A stretch of DNA of 64,000 nt from Bacteroidales bacterium (lineage in GTDB: Bacteria; Bacteroidota; Bacteroidia; Bacteroidales; GCA-2748055): assembly GCA_029210585.1 (NCBI GenBank), contig JARGFP010000023.1:1-64000 (forward strand), written 5' to 3'. Shown here in pieces: positions 9,027 through 17,728 of the stretch. The notes beneath the pieces are model-generated. The model worked only from the letters and a program-made list of their open reading frames with translations. It was not told where the DNA came from and ran no database searches. The first letter of the stretch is position 1; every line of letters begins with the position of its first letter. Made by a program: the position numbers and the translations under genes.

Positions 9027-9046
9027 TAATTTTCACCTGATCCGGG

Positions 9047-9505
9047 TTACCTTATCCTGTCGGCAGCCCGCACCATCAGTTCATCCCTTCGGATTCCCCT
9101 GAAAGCCATAATCAGGAGTACCAGCATTACAGGCGGGATCACAATCCTCCATTCGAACAGAAACTGTTCACCGTTGAAGTTGTGCATGACATACGCCACA
9201 TAATAGGCCACAATGGCCACCAGTCCCAGGTTGAAAAACATCAGGAACAGGGTCATGCGCATTTGCCTGGGTCTTTTCATATAGGAAAAAATGGTCAGAA
9301 ATGAGAGCAGTGTCGAAACGGAGATCATCACTGTCAGTGGCCACGTGGACACATCCAGTCGTTCACCCGACAGGTCCGTCACTCCCGAGTGTTTCAGGAA
9401 GCAGACGTCACTGCCTGCAGACACCGATGCCAGTGGCCCGGTATACAGAACAATGGACAGGATAAACACCAGGAAAAGATAGAGTGATTGTCTGCGCTGT
9501 AACAT
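9047..9505 (-). CDS. DUF4293-family membrane protein
   Basis: Small integral membrane protein of 152 residues with four predicted transmembrane segments, starting MLQRRQSLYLFLVFILSIVL. The QRRQS(L)YL N-terminus and four-helix layout match the Bacteroidota-specific DUF4293 family, whose function is unknown. Its start lies 12 bases after the stop of the prohibitin-like gene, so the two are probably co-transcribed. Confidence 0.82.
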   Translation of the reverse strand: MLQRRQSLYLFLVFILSIVLYTGPLASVSAGSDVCFLKHSGVTDLSGERLDVSTWPLTVMISVSTLLSFLTIFSYMKRPRQMRMTLFLMFFNLGLVAIVAYYVAYVMHNFNGEQFLFEWRIVIPPVMLVLLIMAFRGIRRDELMVRAADRIR

Positions 9506-9517
9506 GACCTCCGGATT

Positions 9518-10333
9518 TTAGTTACCACCCAGAATTAGCGGAAGTCCGTCTTCACCGCTGCCCACAACCACGACCTTGGCATTTGGTGAATTGGCCAGTT
9601 CCAGTGTGGCATCAATCCCTTTCTGCTTGAGGATATTGTTGGTAAGCGAGGCACTTACGATCCTGTTGGCATCGGCAATACCCTGTGCCTCGATCCTTCT
9701 CCGGTCAGCCTCACTGCGTTCACGGTCAAGCCTGAACTGGTAAGCGAGCGCTTCCTGCTGCTGCTGCAGTTTTGATTCGATGGCAGACTTGATCTTTTCC
9801 GGCAGGATGATTGAGCGGATCAGCAGGTCCTTCATATCAATATTCTTGGCAGCAAGTGCCTTCCGGGTGGTCTCAATGATGGCGGTTTCCACTTCCGCAC
9901 GTTTCGTGGAATAGATTTCCTCGGCTGAAAAGCGCCCGGTAACTGCACGCACCGAGGAACGAACATTTGGAATAACCATCACTGAAACATAGTCCATTCC
10001 GATGTTCTCATGGAGGTGACCAATGGCGTTGTGGACCGGGTTAAAGATCACGGTGATGTCCACATTAATGGAAAGTCCGCCTTTGTCCAGCACATCCATG
10101 GTCTCTTCACTCTTCTGTTCACGTACATCGTACTTGATCATGTCGTTCCAGGGAGCAATGATGTGAAAGCCCGGGGCATAAATATTCTCCTTGTCCAGCC
10201 CGCCGCTGAATTTTTTAAAGATTACGCCGCGTTCTCCCGGCCGCAGCACATAGAACATCTGGCTGCCGAAGATCAGTAACAGTACACCGATTACTGCCAC
10301 GGTTATAATTGATACTTGTGTCCTTTTTTTCAT
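9518..10333 (-). CDS. Prohibitin/SPFH-domain membrane protein
   Basis: Prohibitin-family protein of 271 residues. It has an N-terminal membrane anchor (VSIITVAVIGVLLLIFGS), an SPFH/PHB domain at about 30-200 (PGERGVIFKKFSGG, GFHIIAPWNDMIKYDVR, VRSSVRAVTGRFSAEEIY) and a charged helical stretch (KLQQQQEALAYQFRLDRERS) likely to oligomerise. Bacterial SPFH proteins form large ring or cage assemblies at the membrane and often work with FtsH-type proteases; no protease gene is near. Transcription probably starts from TAATTTTG at 10415-10408, back to back with the nucleoside phosphorylase promoter. Confidence 0.92.
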   Translation of the reverse strand: MKKRTQVSIITVAVIGVLLLIFGSQMFYVLRPGERGVIFKKFSGGLDKENIYAPGFHIIAPWNDMIKYDVREQKSEETMDVLDKGGLSINVDITVIFNPVHNAIGHLHENIGMDYVSVMVIPNVRSSVRAVTGRFSAEEIYSTKRAEVETAIIETTRKALAAKNIDMKDLLIRSIILPEKIKSAIESKLQQQQEALAYQFRLDRERSEADRRRIEAQGIADANRIVSASLTNNILKQKGIDATLELANSPNAKVVVVGSGEDGLPLILGGN

Positions 10334-10406
10334 GGTTTATTATTTAATGTTTAATAATTACTGCATTGCTCCAGGGTCAATTGTTTATAACCTCTTTACA
10401 GCACCC

Positions 10407-10427
10407 ACAAAATTACATTAATTTTGT
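10407..10427. promoter_or_regulatory. Inverted-repeat divergent promoter (prohibitin / nucleoside phosphorylase)
   Basis: ACAAAATTA (10407-10415) and TAATTTTGT (10419-10427) are perfect 9-bp inverted arms around CAT. Each arm contains a full -7 consensus TAATTTTG, one on each strand, so the two promoters face outward from one 21-bp palindrome. Confidence 0.65.
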
Positions 10428-10436
10428 TACCAAACC

Positions 10437-11336
10437 ATGTTACGAATGGAAAAGCGGAAGATTGAGAACTCAGAACTGGTGTTGACCGGGGCGGGACAGG
10501 TCTATCACCTGCATCTCAAACCCGGGGATATTGCAGATACTGTTTTCCTGGTGGGAGATCCCGGACGGGTGAAATTGATGTCCTCCCTTTTCGACTCCGT
10601 GGAACTCCGGGTCGAAAATCGTGAATTTGTTACACATACAGGGACTTACAGGGGAAAGCGTGTATCGGTGCTTTCAACCGGTATTGGTACGGATAATATT
10701 GATATCGTGGTAAATGAGCTGGATACACTGGTGAACATTGACCTGGAACAGCGGACTGTCAGGGAAAATCTCCGCAGCCTGAACCTGATCAGGCTGGGAA
10801 CCAGTGGTGCCCTGCATGCCGATATCGCACCCGGAAGTGTCATTGTTGCAGAAGTCGCCGGCGGACTCGATAACCTGATGCATTTTTATGCCGGACTGGA
10901 GCAATTGGCGGATGTCGGACTTGGAGCTGCATTTGCGACACATATGCAGTGGAACCCGGAAAACAGCAGGCCCTATTTTATTCCGGCTTCCGGAAAGTTG
11001 GTCAACAGGATCACCAGGGAGGCATATTTCCGCGGGATCACATTGTCGGCCCCGGGATTCTACGCTCCCCAGGGAAGGTCGCTGCGCATGGACATACAGG
11101 ATAAGCAATACGTGGAAAAGATCAGCAGTTTCAGGTACGGGTCCTACCGGATCAATAATTTCGAAATGGAAGGGTCTGCGTTATATGGTCTTGCCACCAG
11201 GCTGGGCCATGAAGCCCTCACGGTATGTATCGCCCTTGCCAACCGGAGTACAGGAGAATTCATTACCGATTACCAGGTCTACGTGAAGCAATTGCTTTCC
11301 GAAGTACTGGATAGTGCTTCAGGAGATGACGAATAA
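10437..11336 (+). CDS. Nucleoside phosphorylase (uridine/purine type)
   Basis: PNP_UDP_1 family enzyme of 299 residues that splits nucleosides with phosphate, giving the base and (deoxy)ribose-1-phosphate. Visible motifs are VFLVGDPGRVKLM (phosphate site), STGIGTDNIDIVVNEL, RLGTSGALHADIAPGSVIVAE, and NFEMEGSALYGLATRLG, which binds ribose. It most resembles the Bacteroidota uridine-phosphorylase-like group, but the base preference is not certain. The -7 element at 10419-10426 puts the transcript start near 10432, so the second ATG at 10446 is an equally good start. The next gene begins just past its stop. Confidence 0.88.
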   Translation: MLRMEKRKIENSELVLTGAGQVYHLHLKPGDIADTVFLVGDPGRVKLMSSLFDSVELRVENREFVTHTGTYRGKRVSVLSTGIGTDNIDIVVNELDTLVNIDLEQRTVRENLRSLNLIRLGTSGALHADIAPGSVIVAEVAGGLDNLMHFYAGLEQLADVGLGAAFATHMQWNPENSRPYFIPASGKLVNRITREAYFRGITLSAPGFYAPQGRSLRMDIQDKQYVEKISSFRYGSYRINNFEMEGSALYGLATRLGHEALTVCIALANRSTGEFITDYQVYVKQLLSEVLDSASGDDE

Positions 11337-11337
11337 C

Positions 11338-12207
11338 ATGCATGAAATACAGGCGCTTGTAAAGCTGCTGGACGATCCGGATCACACGGTACAACTTCCG
11401 GTAATCGACCGGCTGATTGAACTCGGGCAACCTGCTGTCCGGATCCTGGAGCATACGTGGGAATCCGCCCCGGACCAATATTTCCAGTCCACTATTGAGA
11501 ATGTCATCATGAAGATTCAGCAGGAAGGGATCAAAAAGGAGCTGAAAGACTGGGCTGACTGCCGGGGTGACCAGTTGATCTTTGGCGCCTACCTCATCGC
11601 GCGATCCCAGTACCCGGATCTGGAATTCGATGAGATCGAACGAAAGGTTGCAGCATTGAGAAACGAAATATGGCTGGAACTGAACGACCAGCTCACTGCC
11701 ATGGAGAAAGTGCGGGTAATCAATCACTTCCTGTTTACTGTACATAAGTTCAACCGGTCCATTCGCGGTGTCCTTTCCCCACAATTGTTTTTTGTCAACC
11801 ACCTGCTGGATACACACAAGGGGCTGCCTGTCACCCTTTCGGTAATCTATGCTGAAGTCGCTTCTCGGCTTGAACTCCCTGTTTACGGGGTGGACCTGCC
11901 GCACAACTTCCTGCTTTGTTACCGTGATCCTGCCTACCTGGATGATCCTGACGGCATCATGTTCTACATCAATCCTTTTACACAGGGCTCGGTTATGGGA
12001 AGGAAAGAGGTCGAATATTACCTGTCGCAACAAAAGATCGAGACACGTACAGAATACCTGCGACCTGTCTCCAACATAACGACCATCAGCCGGCTTGCGG
12101 AGGGCTTACGGTTTGCCTATTCGGCATCAGGGATGGAGGAGAAAGCGGGATTCATTGAGGAATTGCTGGGCATCCTGAAGCACACCAGGCAGGATCAGAT
12201 ACCGTAG
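11338..12207 (+). CDS. SirB1/transglutaminase-like domain protein
   Basis: Protein of about 290 residues. An N-terminal helical, HEAT-like part (LVKLLDDPDHTVQLPVIDRL) is followed by a SirB1-type transglutaminase-like region at about 90-240 (VINHFLF, LSPQLFFVNHLLDTHKGLPV, SVIYAEVASRLELPVYGVDL, HNFLLCYRD). The position normally called catalytic in true transglutaminases is not obviously a cysteine, as is usual in this group, so enzymatic activity is doubtful. GTG 11314 and ATG 11326 are possible earlier starts overlapping the phosphorylase gene; ATG 11338 sits 12 bases after AGGAG and gives the family-like N-terminus. It converges with the epimerase gene, overlapping by 13 bases. Confidence 0.75.
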   Translation: MHEIQALVKLLDDPDHTVQLPVIDRLIELGQPAVRILEHTWESAPDQYFQSTIENVIMKIQQEGIKKELKDWADCRGDQLIFGAYLIARSQYPDLEFDEIERKVAALRNEIWLELNDQLTAMEKVRVINHFLFTVHKFNRSIRGVLSPQLFFVNHLLDTHKGLPVTLSVIYAEVASRLELPVYGVDLPHNFLLCYRDPAYLDDPDGIMFYINPFTQGSVMGRKEVEYYLSQQKIETRTEYLRPVSNITTISRLAEGLRFAYSASGMEEKAGFIEELLGILKHTRQDQIP

Positions 12208-13250
12208 TATTCCCTGAACCATGCAATAAAATTATTCACCCCGAACCGGATGGAAGTGCCTGGCCTGTAATCATAGTCCTCGGCCAGTGCATCCACATCG
12301 GCCCAGGTTTTCACTACATCCCCTGGCTGGATCGGCTTCATTTCCTTGATGGCTTCTTTCCCAAGGGCCTGTTCAATAGCTTCAATAAAATCCATCAGTC
12401 TCACCGGGCTGTTGTTCCCGATGTTATACAAGCGGTAGGGCGCCGTGGATTTGGAAGGGTCCGGATGTACCGGGTCCCAGTTGCTGTCTCCCCGGGGAGG
12501 ACGGTCCACCATTTTTGCCATGCCATTCACGATATCGTCGATATAGGTGAAGTCCCGCTCCATTTTACCATGGTTGAACACTTCGATGGGACGGTCACGC
12601 AGGATGGCATCAGTGAACAGGAACAGTGCCATATCGGGCCTGCCCCATGGTCCGTATACTGTAAAAAAACGCAGTCCGATGGTGGGAATGCCGAACAGGT
12701 GACTGTAGGTGTGTGCCATCAGTTCGTTACTCTTTTTGCTTGCTGCATAAAGACTTACCGGATGATCCACATTGGATCTCACCGAGAAAGGCATATTGGC
12801 ATTCAGTCCGTATACACTGCTGCTGCTGGCGTAGATAAGGTTTTCCACCGGATGGTGGCGACAGGCTTCCAGGATGTTCAGGAAACCGGTGATATTACTG
12901 TCGATATATGCTTCCGGGTTGGTGAGGCTGTAACGCACACCGGCCTGGGCTGCCAGGTTGATCACCACCTTGAACTGCTCTGCTTCGAACAGGTTCATCA
13001 CCTGCTCCTTGTCCTCGAGTTTCAGCTGTATGAACCGGTATGCGGGAGATGCACTACTCTGCACCATGGAACCGTAACTGACGGATTCCTTTGCTATTCC
13101 AGCCCTTTCCAGCCTGGCGTATTTCAGGTTGACATCGTAATAGTCATTGACCATATCAAGCCCCACCACTTCGTAGCCATCGGAGAGGAGCTTTGCTGCC
13201 AGGTGTGAACCGATAAATCCGGCTGTTCCTGTAATGAGTACTTTTTTCAT
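12195..13250 (-). CDS. NAD-dependent nucleotide-sugar epimerase (UDP-glucuronate 4-epimerase-like)
   Basis: Extended short-chain dehydrogenase/reductase of 351 residues. It has the N-terminal NAD-binding motif TGTAGFIGSHLAAKL, the SSSSVYG loop, the catalytic pair in SLYAASKKSNE (Tyr-X3-Lys) and the substrate motif LRFFTVYGPWGRPDMALF. The PWGRPDMAL and MERDFTYIDDIV segments are typical of UDP-glucuronate 4-epimerases, which supply UDP-galacturonate for surface polysaccharide. No other polysaccharide biosynthesis genes are adjacent. Its 3' end overlaps the convergent SirB1-like gene by 13 bases. Confidence 0.88.
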   Translation of the reverse strand: MKKVLITGTAGFIGSHLAAKLLSDGYEVVGLDMVNDYYDVNLKYARLERAGIAKESVSYGSMVQSSASPAYRFIQLKLEDKEQVMNLFEAEQFKVVINLAAQAGVRYSLTNPEAYIDSNITGFLNILEACRHHPVENLIYASSSSVYGLNANMPFSVRSNVDHPVSLYAASKKSNELMAHTYSHLFGIPTIGLRFFTVYGPWGRPDMALFLFTDAILRDRPIEVFNHGKMERDFTYIDDIVNGMAKMVDRPPRGDSNWDPVHPDPSKSTAPYRLYNIGNNSPVRLMDFIEAIEQALGKEAIKEMKPIQPGDVVKTWADVDALAEDYDYRPGTSIRFGVNNFIAWFREYYGI

Positions 13251-13291
13251 TATTTAATTTCCATGTTTTGATTGTGGAAGAAAGATTGAAA

Positions 13292-13328
13292 ATAAAAAAA
13301 AGATCTCACAGCATTGCCATGAGATCTC
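13292..13328 (-). terminator. Intrinsic terminator of rny
   Basis: Read on the minus strand, AGATCTCA and TGAGATCT pair perfectly (13327-13320 with 13308-13301) around an 11-base loop. A run of eight T follows directly, as expected for the end of the rny transcript. Confidence 0.85.
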
Positions 13329-13348
13329 CACAAATTATCTGTCAGCAG

Positions 13349-14923
13349 TTATTTTGCATAATTCACTGCCCGTGTTTCCCTGATCACCGTGATCTTAACC
13401 TGTCCGGGATAGGTCATTTCATCCTGGATTTTTTTGGCAATATCGTATGACAATCTTTCTGCATCCTTATCGCTCACCTTCTCACTGCCCACGATCACCC
13501 GCAATTCACGTCCTGCCTGTATGGCATAGGTCTTCATCACCCCAGGGTACGACAGGGCCATGGCCTCCAGTTCCTTCAAACGTTTGATGTAGGATTCAAC
13601 CACTTCCCTCCTGGCTCCGGGACGAGCACCTGAGATGGCGTCGCATACCTGCACGATGGGTGCGATAAGTGTGGCCATCTCCGTTTCATCGTGGTGCGAA
13701 CCGATGGCATTGCATACTTCCGGCTTCTCCTTGTATTTTTCCGCCAGTTTCATTCCGAACACTGCGTGCGGCAGTTCCGGCTCATCATCAGGCACCTTGC
13801 CGATGTCGTGCAGCAGTCCTGCCCTCCTGGCTATTTTTGCATTGAGTCCCAGTTCCGCGGCCATAATGGCACTAAGATTAGCAACTTCCCTGGAGTGTTG
13901 CAACAGGTTTTGTCCGTAAGAGGAACGGTATTTCATTTTTCCCACCATCCGGATCAGTTCCGGATGAAGGCCGTGGATTCCCAGGTCGATTGCTGTACGT
14001 TTCCCGGTTTCCACGAGTTCTTCTTCGATCTGCTTTTTGGTTTTTTCAACCACCTCTTCGATCCTGGCCGGGTGGATGCGTCCGTCGGTCACCAACTGGT
14101 GCAGGGCAAGCCTGGCAATTTCGCGGCGCACTGGGTCGAAGGCAGAAAGGATAATGGCTTCCGGAGTATCATCAACGATTACCTCCACGCCAGTTGCTGC
14201 TTCCAGCGCCCTGATATTCCTTCCTTCCCTTCCGATGATCCGTCCCTTCATTTCATCGGAATCGATGTGGAACACCGTAACGGAATTTTCAATGGCATTT
14301 TCTGCTGCCACCCGCTGAATTGTTTCCACAACGATCTTCCGGGCTTCCTGGTTGGCCGTCATTTTCGCCTCGTCCATGATTTCGTTCACAAACGACATGG
14401 CATCGGTACGGGCTTCTTCCTTGAGTGATTCCACCAGCTGCATTTTTGCTTCCGTTGCAGAGAATCCGGAGATGGTCTCCAGTTGCTCCACCTGTTGCCG
14501 GTGTGTTTTTTCAAGATCTTCCTTGCGACGCTCGACAAGATCCAGTTGAACCGAAAGGTTTTCCCTTATCGCATCCAGCTCTTTTTGTTTATCCTGCAGG
14601 TCTTCGGATCGTTGAGAAAGGGACTGCTCTTTTTGCCTGATGTTGTTTTCACGCTGGGAGAGTTTCCCGTCTTTCTCATTGATCATTTTTTCGTGATCGG
14701 CTTTCATCTGAAGAAATTTCTCCTTTGCCTGGAGCATCTTCCGCTGCTTGATCATTTCAGCCTCCTGCTCTGCTTCTGTGATGATCCTGTTCCCTTTCTT
14801 CCTGATGGAAGACTGGGTGATCAGGTATGCGCTAACGCTCCCGACCGCCAGTCCTCCGGCTGCGATAATAATGCAGCCTACAACAGGAACCTGGAGGATC
14901 ATTTGTGCTATTAACAGTTCCAT
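13349..14923 (-). CDS. rny: Ribonuclease Y
   Basis: Membrane-anchored endoribonuclease of 524 residues that starts mRNA decay. The order of domains is complete: N-terminal transmembrane helix ([18 protein letters not shown]), long coiled coil at about 35-190 ([20 protein letters not shown]), KH domain ([20 protein letters not shown] near 226) and HD domain with HSREVANLS near 341 and GLLHDIGK near 372. It is the last gene of a minus-strand series with zapB, zapA and a 6S-like RNA, and ends at a strong terminator. Confidence 0.97.
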   Translation of the reverse strand: MELLIAQMILQVPVVGCIIIAAGGLAVGSVSAYLITQSSIRKKGNRIITEAEQEAEMIKQRKMLQAKEKFLQMKADHEKMINEKDGKLSQRENNIRQKEQSLSQRSEDLQDKQKELDAIRENLSVQLDLVERRKEDLEKTHRQQVEQLETISGFSATEAKMQLVESLKEEARTDAMSFVNEIMDEAKMTANQEARKIVVETIQRVAAENAIENSVTVFHIDSDEMKGRIIGREGRNIRALEAATGVEVIVDDTPEAIILSAFDPVRREIARLALHQLVTDGRIHPARIEEVVEKTKKQIEEELVETGKRTAIDLGIHGLHPELIRMVGKMKYRSSYGQNLLQHSREVANLSAIMAAELGLNAKIARRAGLLHDIGKVPDDEPELPHAVFGMKLAEKYKEKPEVCNAIGSHHDETEMATLIAPIVQVCDAISGARPGARREVVESYIKRLKELEAMALSYPGVMKTYAIQAGRELRVIVGSEKVSDKDAERLSYDIAKKIQDEMTYPGQVKITVIRETRAVNYAK

Positions 14924-14972
14924 AGTTTATCAATTTTTAAACAAAAAAACCCGCATATTCCTTCAAGATTTA

Positions 14973-15095
14973 TAAAAACCCCAGTAAAGTATTAATGGAG
15001 CTGCCGACTCGGATCGAACTTCCACTGATTCCCTGGGGGGAATACTCCGGCGAACCGAAGTTGAGGCCTGCTCTGGTCGAATCGAACTTTGCACC
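14973..15095 (-). ncRNA. Candidate 6S-like RNA between zapA and rny
   Basis: A 250-base gap between zapA and rny holds a highly structured stretch. Read on the minus strand, GCAAAGT near the 5' end pairs with ACTTTAC near the 3' end. AACTTC pairs with GAAGTT, and ATTCCC with GGGAAT forms the tip. An asymmetric unpaired stretch (GGTTCGCCGGAGT against CAGTG) lies between. A closing stem, internal bubble and terminal hairpin are the 6S layout, and 6S RNA lies beside zapA in many bacteria. TTAATTTG just upstream resembles a -7 element, and GGGGTTTTTAT marks a possible 3' end. Strand and ends are inferred; covariance support is lacking. Confidence 0.5.
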
Positions 15096-15173
15096 AAATT
15101 AATAAGTGTTGAGTTTCACAAATGGTTGAAGAAACAATGCGGGCAAAATCTTCAATATATGTAAAGAACGTTA

Positions 15174-15464
15174 TTACTCTTCTTTCAGTAAAACATCGAG
15201 CTCATCGCTCAGAACTTTCAAATCTTCCTCCAAAGATAAAAAATTTTGTTTGGATTCACAATCCAAAAGCTGAATAACAAACTGCAAGGCTGCCATTGCC
15301 AGGAAATCCTGCGGATCTTTGTCAGTATACCTCTGTTTATACTGCAAAAGCCTGTCATTGATCAACTTGGCTGCCTTTCTTATCCGTTCCTCCTCTCGTC
15401 TTTCTATTTTCAGGGGATAGAACCGCTCCGCGATCTGTACCTTTATGGCCAATTTCTCATCCAT
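15174..15464 (-). CDS. zapA: Cell division protein ZapA
   Basis: ZapA-family protein of 96 residues. Its N-terminal part matches the family (DEKLAIKVQIAERFYPLKIE, EERIRKAAKLINDRLLQY), as does the coiled-coil C-terminus (FVIQLLDCESKQNFLSLEED). ZapA binds FtsZ and cross-links its filaments at the division site. It follows the ZapB-like gene after 10 bases in the same operon and precedes the 6S-like RNA and rny. Confidence 0.92.
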   Translation of the reverse strand: MDEKLAIKVQIAERFYPLKIERREEERIRKAAKLINDRLLQYKQRYTDKDPQDFLAMAALQFVIQLLDCESKQNFLSLEEDLKVLSDELDVLLKEE

Positions 15465-15474
15465 CTACCCCGTT

Positions 15475-15768
15475 TTATCTGTTTAAAAGAGCAATACACT
15501 TGTCTATTTCCCGCACTATCTTATTAATCTGCAACTTTGCTTCCTGTTGCTCGTCGCCTTCAGCAACAAACGCCCTGGAAAGCTTTAGCGTATTGTTTTG
15601 TTTTTTAAGATCGTTTATTTCATTTTCCTGTTCCCTGATCTTGTCCTCCAGGTCTTTGTTTTGTGAATGAAGCGCAGAAGCAGCGGACTTATGCCGCTCC
15701 AGTTTTTCAGCAATCATCTGAATTTTTTGCTTTAACTCATCAATAATATAGACCTGACTGACACTCAT
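15475..15768 (-). CDS. ZapB-like coiled-coil protein
   Basis: Protein of about 97 residues that is almost wholly coiled coil (LKQKIQMIAEKLERHKSA, LEDKIREQENEINDLKKQ). Together with its position 10 bases upstream of zapA, this suggests a ZapB-like division partner. An earlier in-frame ATG at 15825 would add a hydrophobic leader (FILSKTVIYLYLLYLCL). However, a consensus -7 element (TATATTTG) at 15797-15790 puts the transcript start near 15784, so the ATG at 15768 (MSVSQVYIIDELK) is preferred. Sequence similarity to ZapB is weak, as usual for short coiled coils. Confidence 0.75.
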   Translation of the reverse strand: MSVSQVYIIDELKQKIQMIAEKLERHKSAASALHSQNKDLEDKIREQENEINDLKKQNNTLKLSRAFVAEGDEQQEAKLQINKIVREIDKCIALLNR

Positions 15769-15789
15769 TAAACAGAGGTATAATAAATA

Positions 15790-15820
15790 CAAATATATAA
15801 CTGTTTTTGATAATATAAAA
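15790..15820 (-). promoter_or_regulatory. zapB-zapA operon promoter
   Basis: On the minus strand, TATATTTG at 15797-15790 is an exact -7 consensus. Nineteen bases upstream is TTTT, one base from TTTG. The predicted start lies about 16 bases before the zapB-like ATG. Confidence 0.6.
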
Positions 15821-15905
15821 CACATCCGGCGAACCGTTAGAAATCGTTGGCAGCTATTGTTAGAAAGATTGAGTCGCAGGAAGGTCAGGAATAGGAAGAT
15901 AGTTT

Positions 15906-15913
15906 TAATTTTG
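15906..15913 (+). promoter_or_regulatory. -7 element for the M23-anmK-adh operon
   Basis: TAATTTTG is an exact Bacteroidota -7 consensus about 100 bases before the M23 peptidase start. No clear TTTG lies at the usual upstream distance. Confidence 0.45.
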
Positions 15914-16012
15914 CAGGTAATTACTCATCTGGCCCGGAAAAATTATTTTTACAGGGCCTGTTTATTTGGGGAGTCAGGAATTTTATTTTTTGCACAAAAC
16001 GCACCAATGTAG

Positions 16013-17722
16013 ATGATACGCATCTTATTCATAGCAGTTGTCTGTACAGCACCGTTGATTACCTTTAGCCAGCAGAAGGCTGATTTCAGGCCCCCCATGG
16101 ACATACCACTTGTATTGTCGGGAAACTTTGGGGAACTCAGAACGAACCATTTTCACTCCGGGATCGATTTCAAGACCCGGGGCGTCACCGGGCACAAGGT
16201 TTTCGCCATCGAGTCGGGGTATGTTTCACGCATCAAGGTGCAGACCGGCGGATACGGAAAGGCGCTCTATATTGCCCACCCCGGCGGCTACACTTCAGTA
16301 TATGGTCACCTGGAGGATTACAATCCGGTTATCGGCAAGTATTTACGGGACATCCAGTACCAAAGGCAAACGCATGGCATTGACCTGTACCTGCAGCCCG
16401 GGGAGATCGAAGTCAGCAAGGGTGAAGTCATTGCAGCATCAGGCAATACCGGCAGTTCGTCGGGTCCCCACCTGCATTTTGAGATCCGGCGCACCCGCGA
16501 CCAGGTTCCGTTGAACGGACTGTTTTTTGACTTCCCGGTAACTGATAACATCCCGCCAAAGATCACACTGGCCGGTGTGTATCCGCTTGGCAGGACCGCC
16601 CATGTGGTTCATGGTGTGGAACCAATGTTCCTGGATACAAGAGAATTCAGCACGTCCGTCAGAATCGCCGGAAAAAACCCCATTCCTGTGCATGGTCAAA
16701 TCGGTTTTGGCATCGAAGTTTACGATTATCTGAACGGGGCACCCAACCGCTGCGGGGTTTTTTCCCTGGAGCTGAAGGTAGATGGCAGGCAAATTTTTTA
16801 TTCCGAGATGAGTGAATTTTCTTTCGCAGAGTCAAGATTCATCAATGCGCACATCGACTATGGATACAAAAATGCAAATAACAGAAAGGTGCAACGACTG
16901 CACAGGTTGCCGTATAATCCGCTCAGTATATACAAATACCAGGAGAATGATGGCGTGGTGAACATCGAAGACACGCTGGTACACGACGTCAGCATCACAG
17001 CAACGGACAGTTACGGGAACAGCACCTCCCTTGAGTTCCAGGTCAGGGGCACGGGCATGCCGGCGAAACATCCAGTGCCGGAGGCAACAGGCGTTCCCCT
17101 GCCCTACAACCGTGAAAGTTCCTTTGCTGCACAGGATATTTTACTGCAGTTTCCGGCATATTGTTTTTACGAGGATGTGGACTTCATGTTTGCCACAACC
17201 GACGGAACCGACGATCTCTATTCAGATGTCTACCACATTCACGACATATCTGTACCGGTTCACCGGCAATTTGAGCTGGCTGTCGTGCCGCACCGCACCC
17301 CTCCCGGACTGGCTGACCGGCTCTGCCTGGTGAGCATACAGGAAGATGGTACCCGGACATTCGCCGGCGGCACTTACGGTGGAGGACAAATAACGGGGGA
17401 ACTCCGCTCCTTCGGGAAATATGCCGTTGGCATTGACACCATTCCACCGGCCATCATCCCCCTCGACCTCAGTAATGGCAAAAACGTCACAGCGCAGCCC
17501 GGTATCCGCTTTAGGATCAGCGACGATTTTTCAGGTATAGGCAGTTATAATGGGTATATTAACGGGCAGTGGGTATTGTTTGAGTATGATCCGAAGAACG
17601 AATTGCTTTTTCATGAATTTGACGACAGGGTGCTGTATGTGCAAAAAAATAACGAACTTGAAATTGTATTGACCGATGCGAAGGGAAACGTAACGACGTA
17701 TCGCACCATCTTTTTTAGGTAA
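16013..17722 (+). CDS. M23-family metallopeptidase (secreted)
   Basis: Secreted peptidoglycan endopeptidase-like protein of 569 residues. A signal peptide (ILFIAVVCTAPLITFS) precedes an M23/LytM domain at about 40-185 with zinc and catalytic motifs NHFHSGIDFKT (His-X3-Asp), YGHLEDY and SSGPHLHFEIR (His-X-His). This suggests an active enzyme rather than a degenerate LytM scaffold. The remaining 380 residues form an unrecognised beta-rich region, perhaps with Ig-like folds. The anmK gene starts 7 bases after its stop, linking wall cleavage to wall-sugar recycling. Confidence 0.9.
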   Translation: MIRILFIAVVCTAPLITFSQQKADFRPPMDIPLVLSGNFGELRTNHFHSGIDFKTRGVTGHKVFAIESGYVSRIKVQTGGYGKALYIAHPGGYTSVYGHLEDYNPVIGKYLRDIQYQRQTHGIDLYLQPGEIEVSKGEVIAASGNTGSSSGPHLHFEIRRTRDQVPLNGLFFDFPVTDNIPPKITLAGVYPLGRTAHVVHGVEPMFLDTREFSTSVRIAGKNPIPVHGQIGFGIEVYDYLNGAPNRCGVFSLELKVDGRQIFYSEMSEFSFAESRFINAHIDYGYKNANNRKVQRLHRLPYNPLSIYKYQENDGVVNIEDTLVHDVSITATDSYGNSTSLEFQVRGTGMPAKHPVPEATGVPLPYNRESSFAAQDILLQFPAYCFYEDVDFMFATTDGTDDLYSDVYHIHDISVPVHRQFELAVVPHRTPPGLADRLCLVSIQEDGTRTFAGGTYGGGQITGELRSFGKYAVGIDTIPPAIIPLDLSNGKNVTAQPGIRFRISDDFSGIGSYNGYINGQWVLFEYDPKNELLFHEFDDRVLYVQKNNELEIVLTDAKGNVTTYRTIFFR

Positions 17723-17728
17723 TTGCAG

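Noticed and set aside
13691-14428. 245-codon plus-strand ORF
   Set aside because: Shadow of RNase Y; rich in His/Phe/Gln in the way typical of antisense frames.
14991-15090. tRNA or tmRNA 3' end
   Set aside because: TTCGATCC and GGCAGCTCC on the minus strand recall a T arm and acceptor end, but the T stem does not pair and no matching 5' acceptor exists. A 6S-like fold explains the stretch better.
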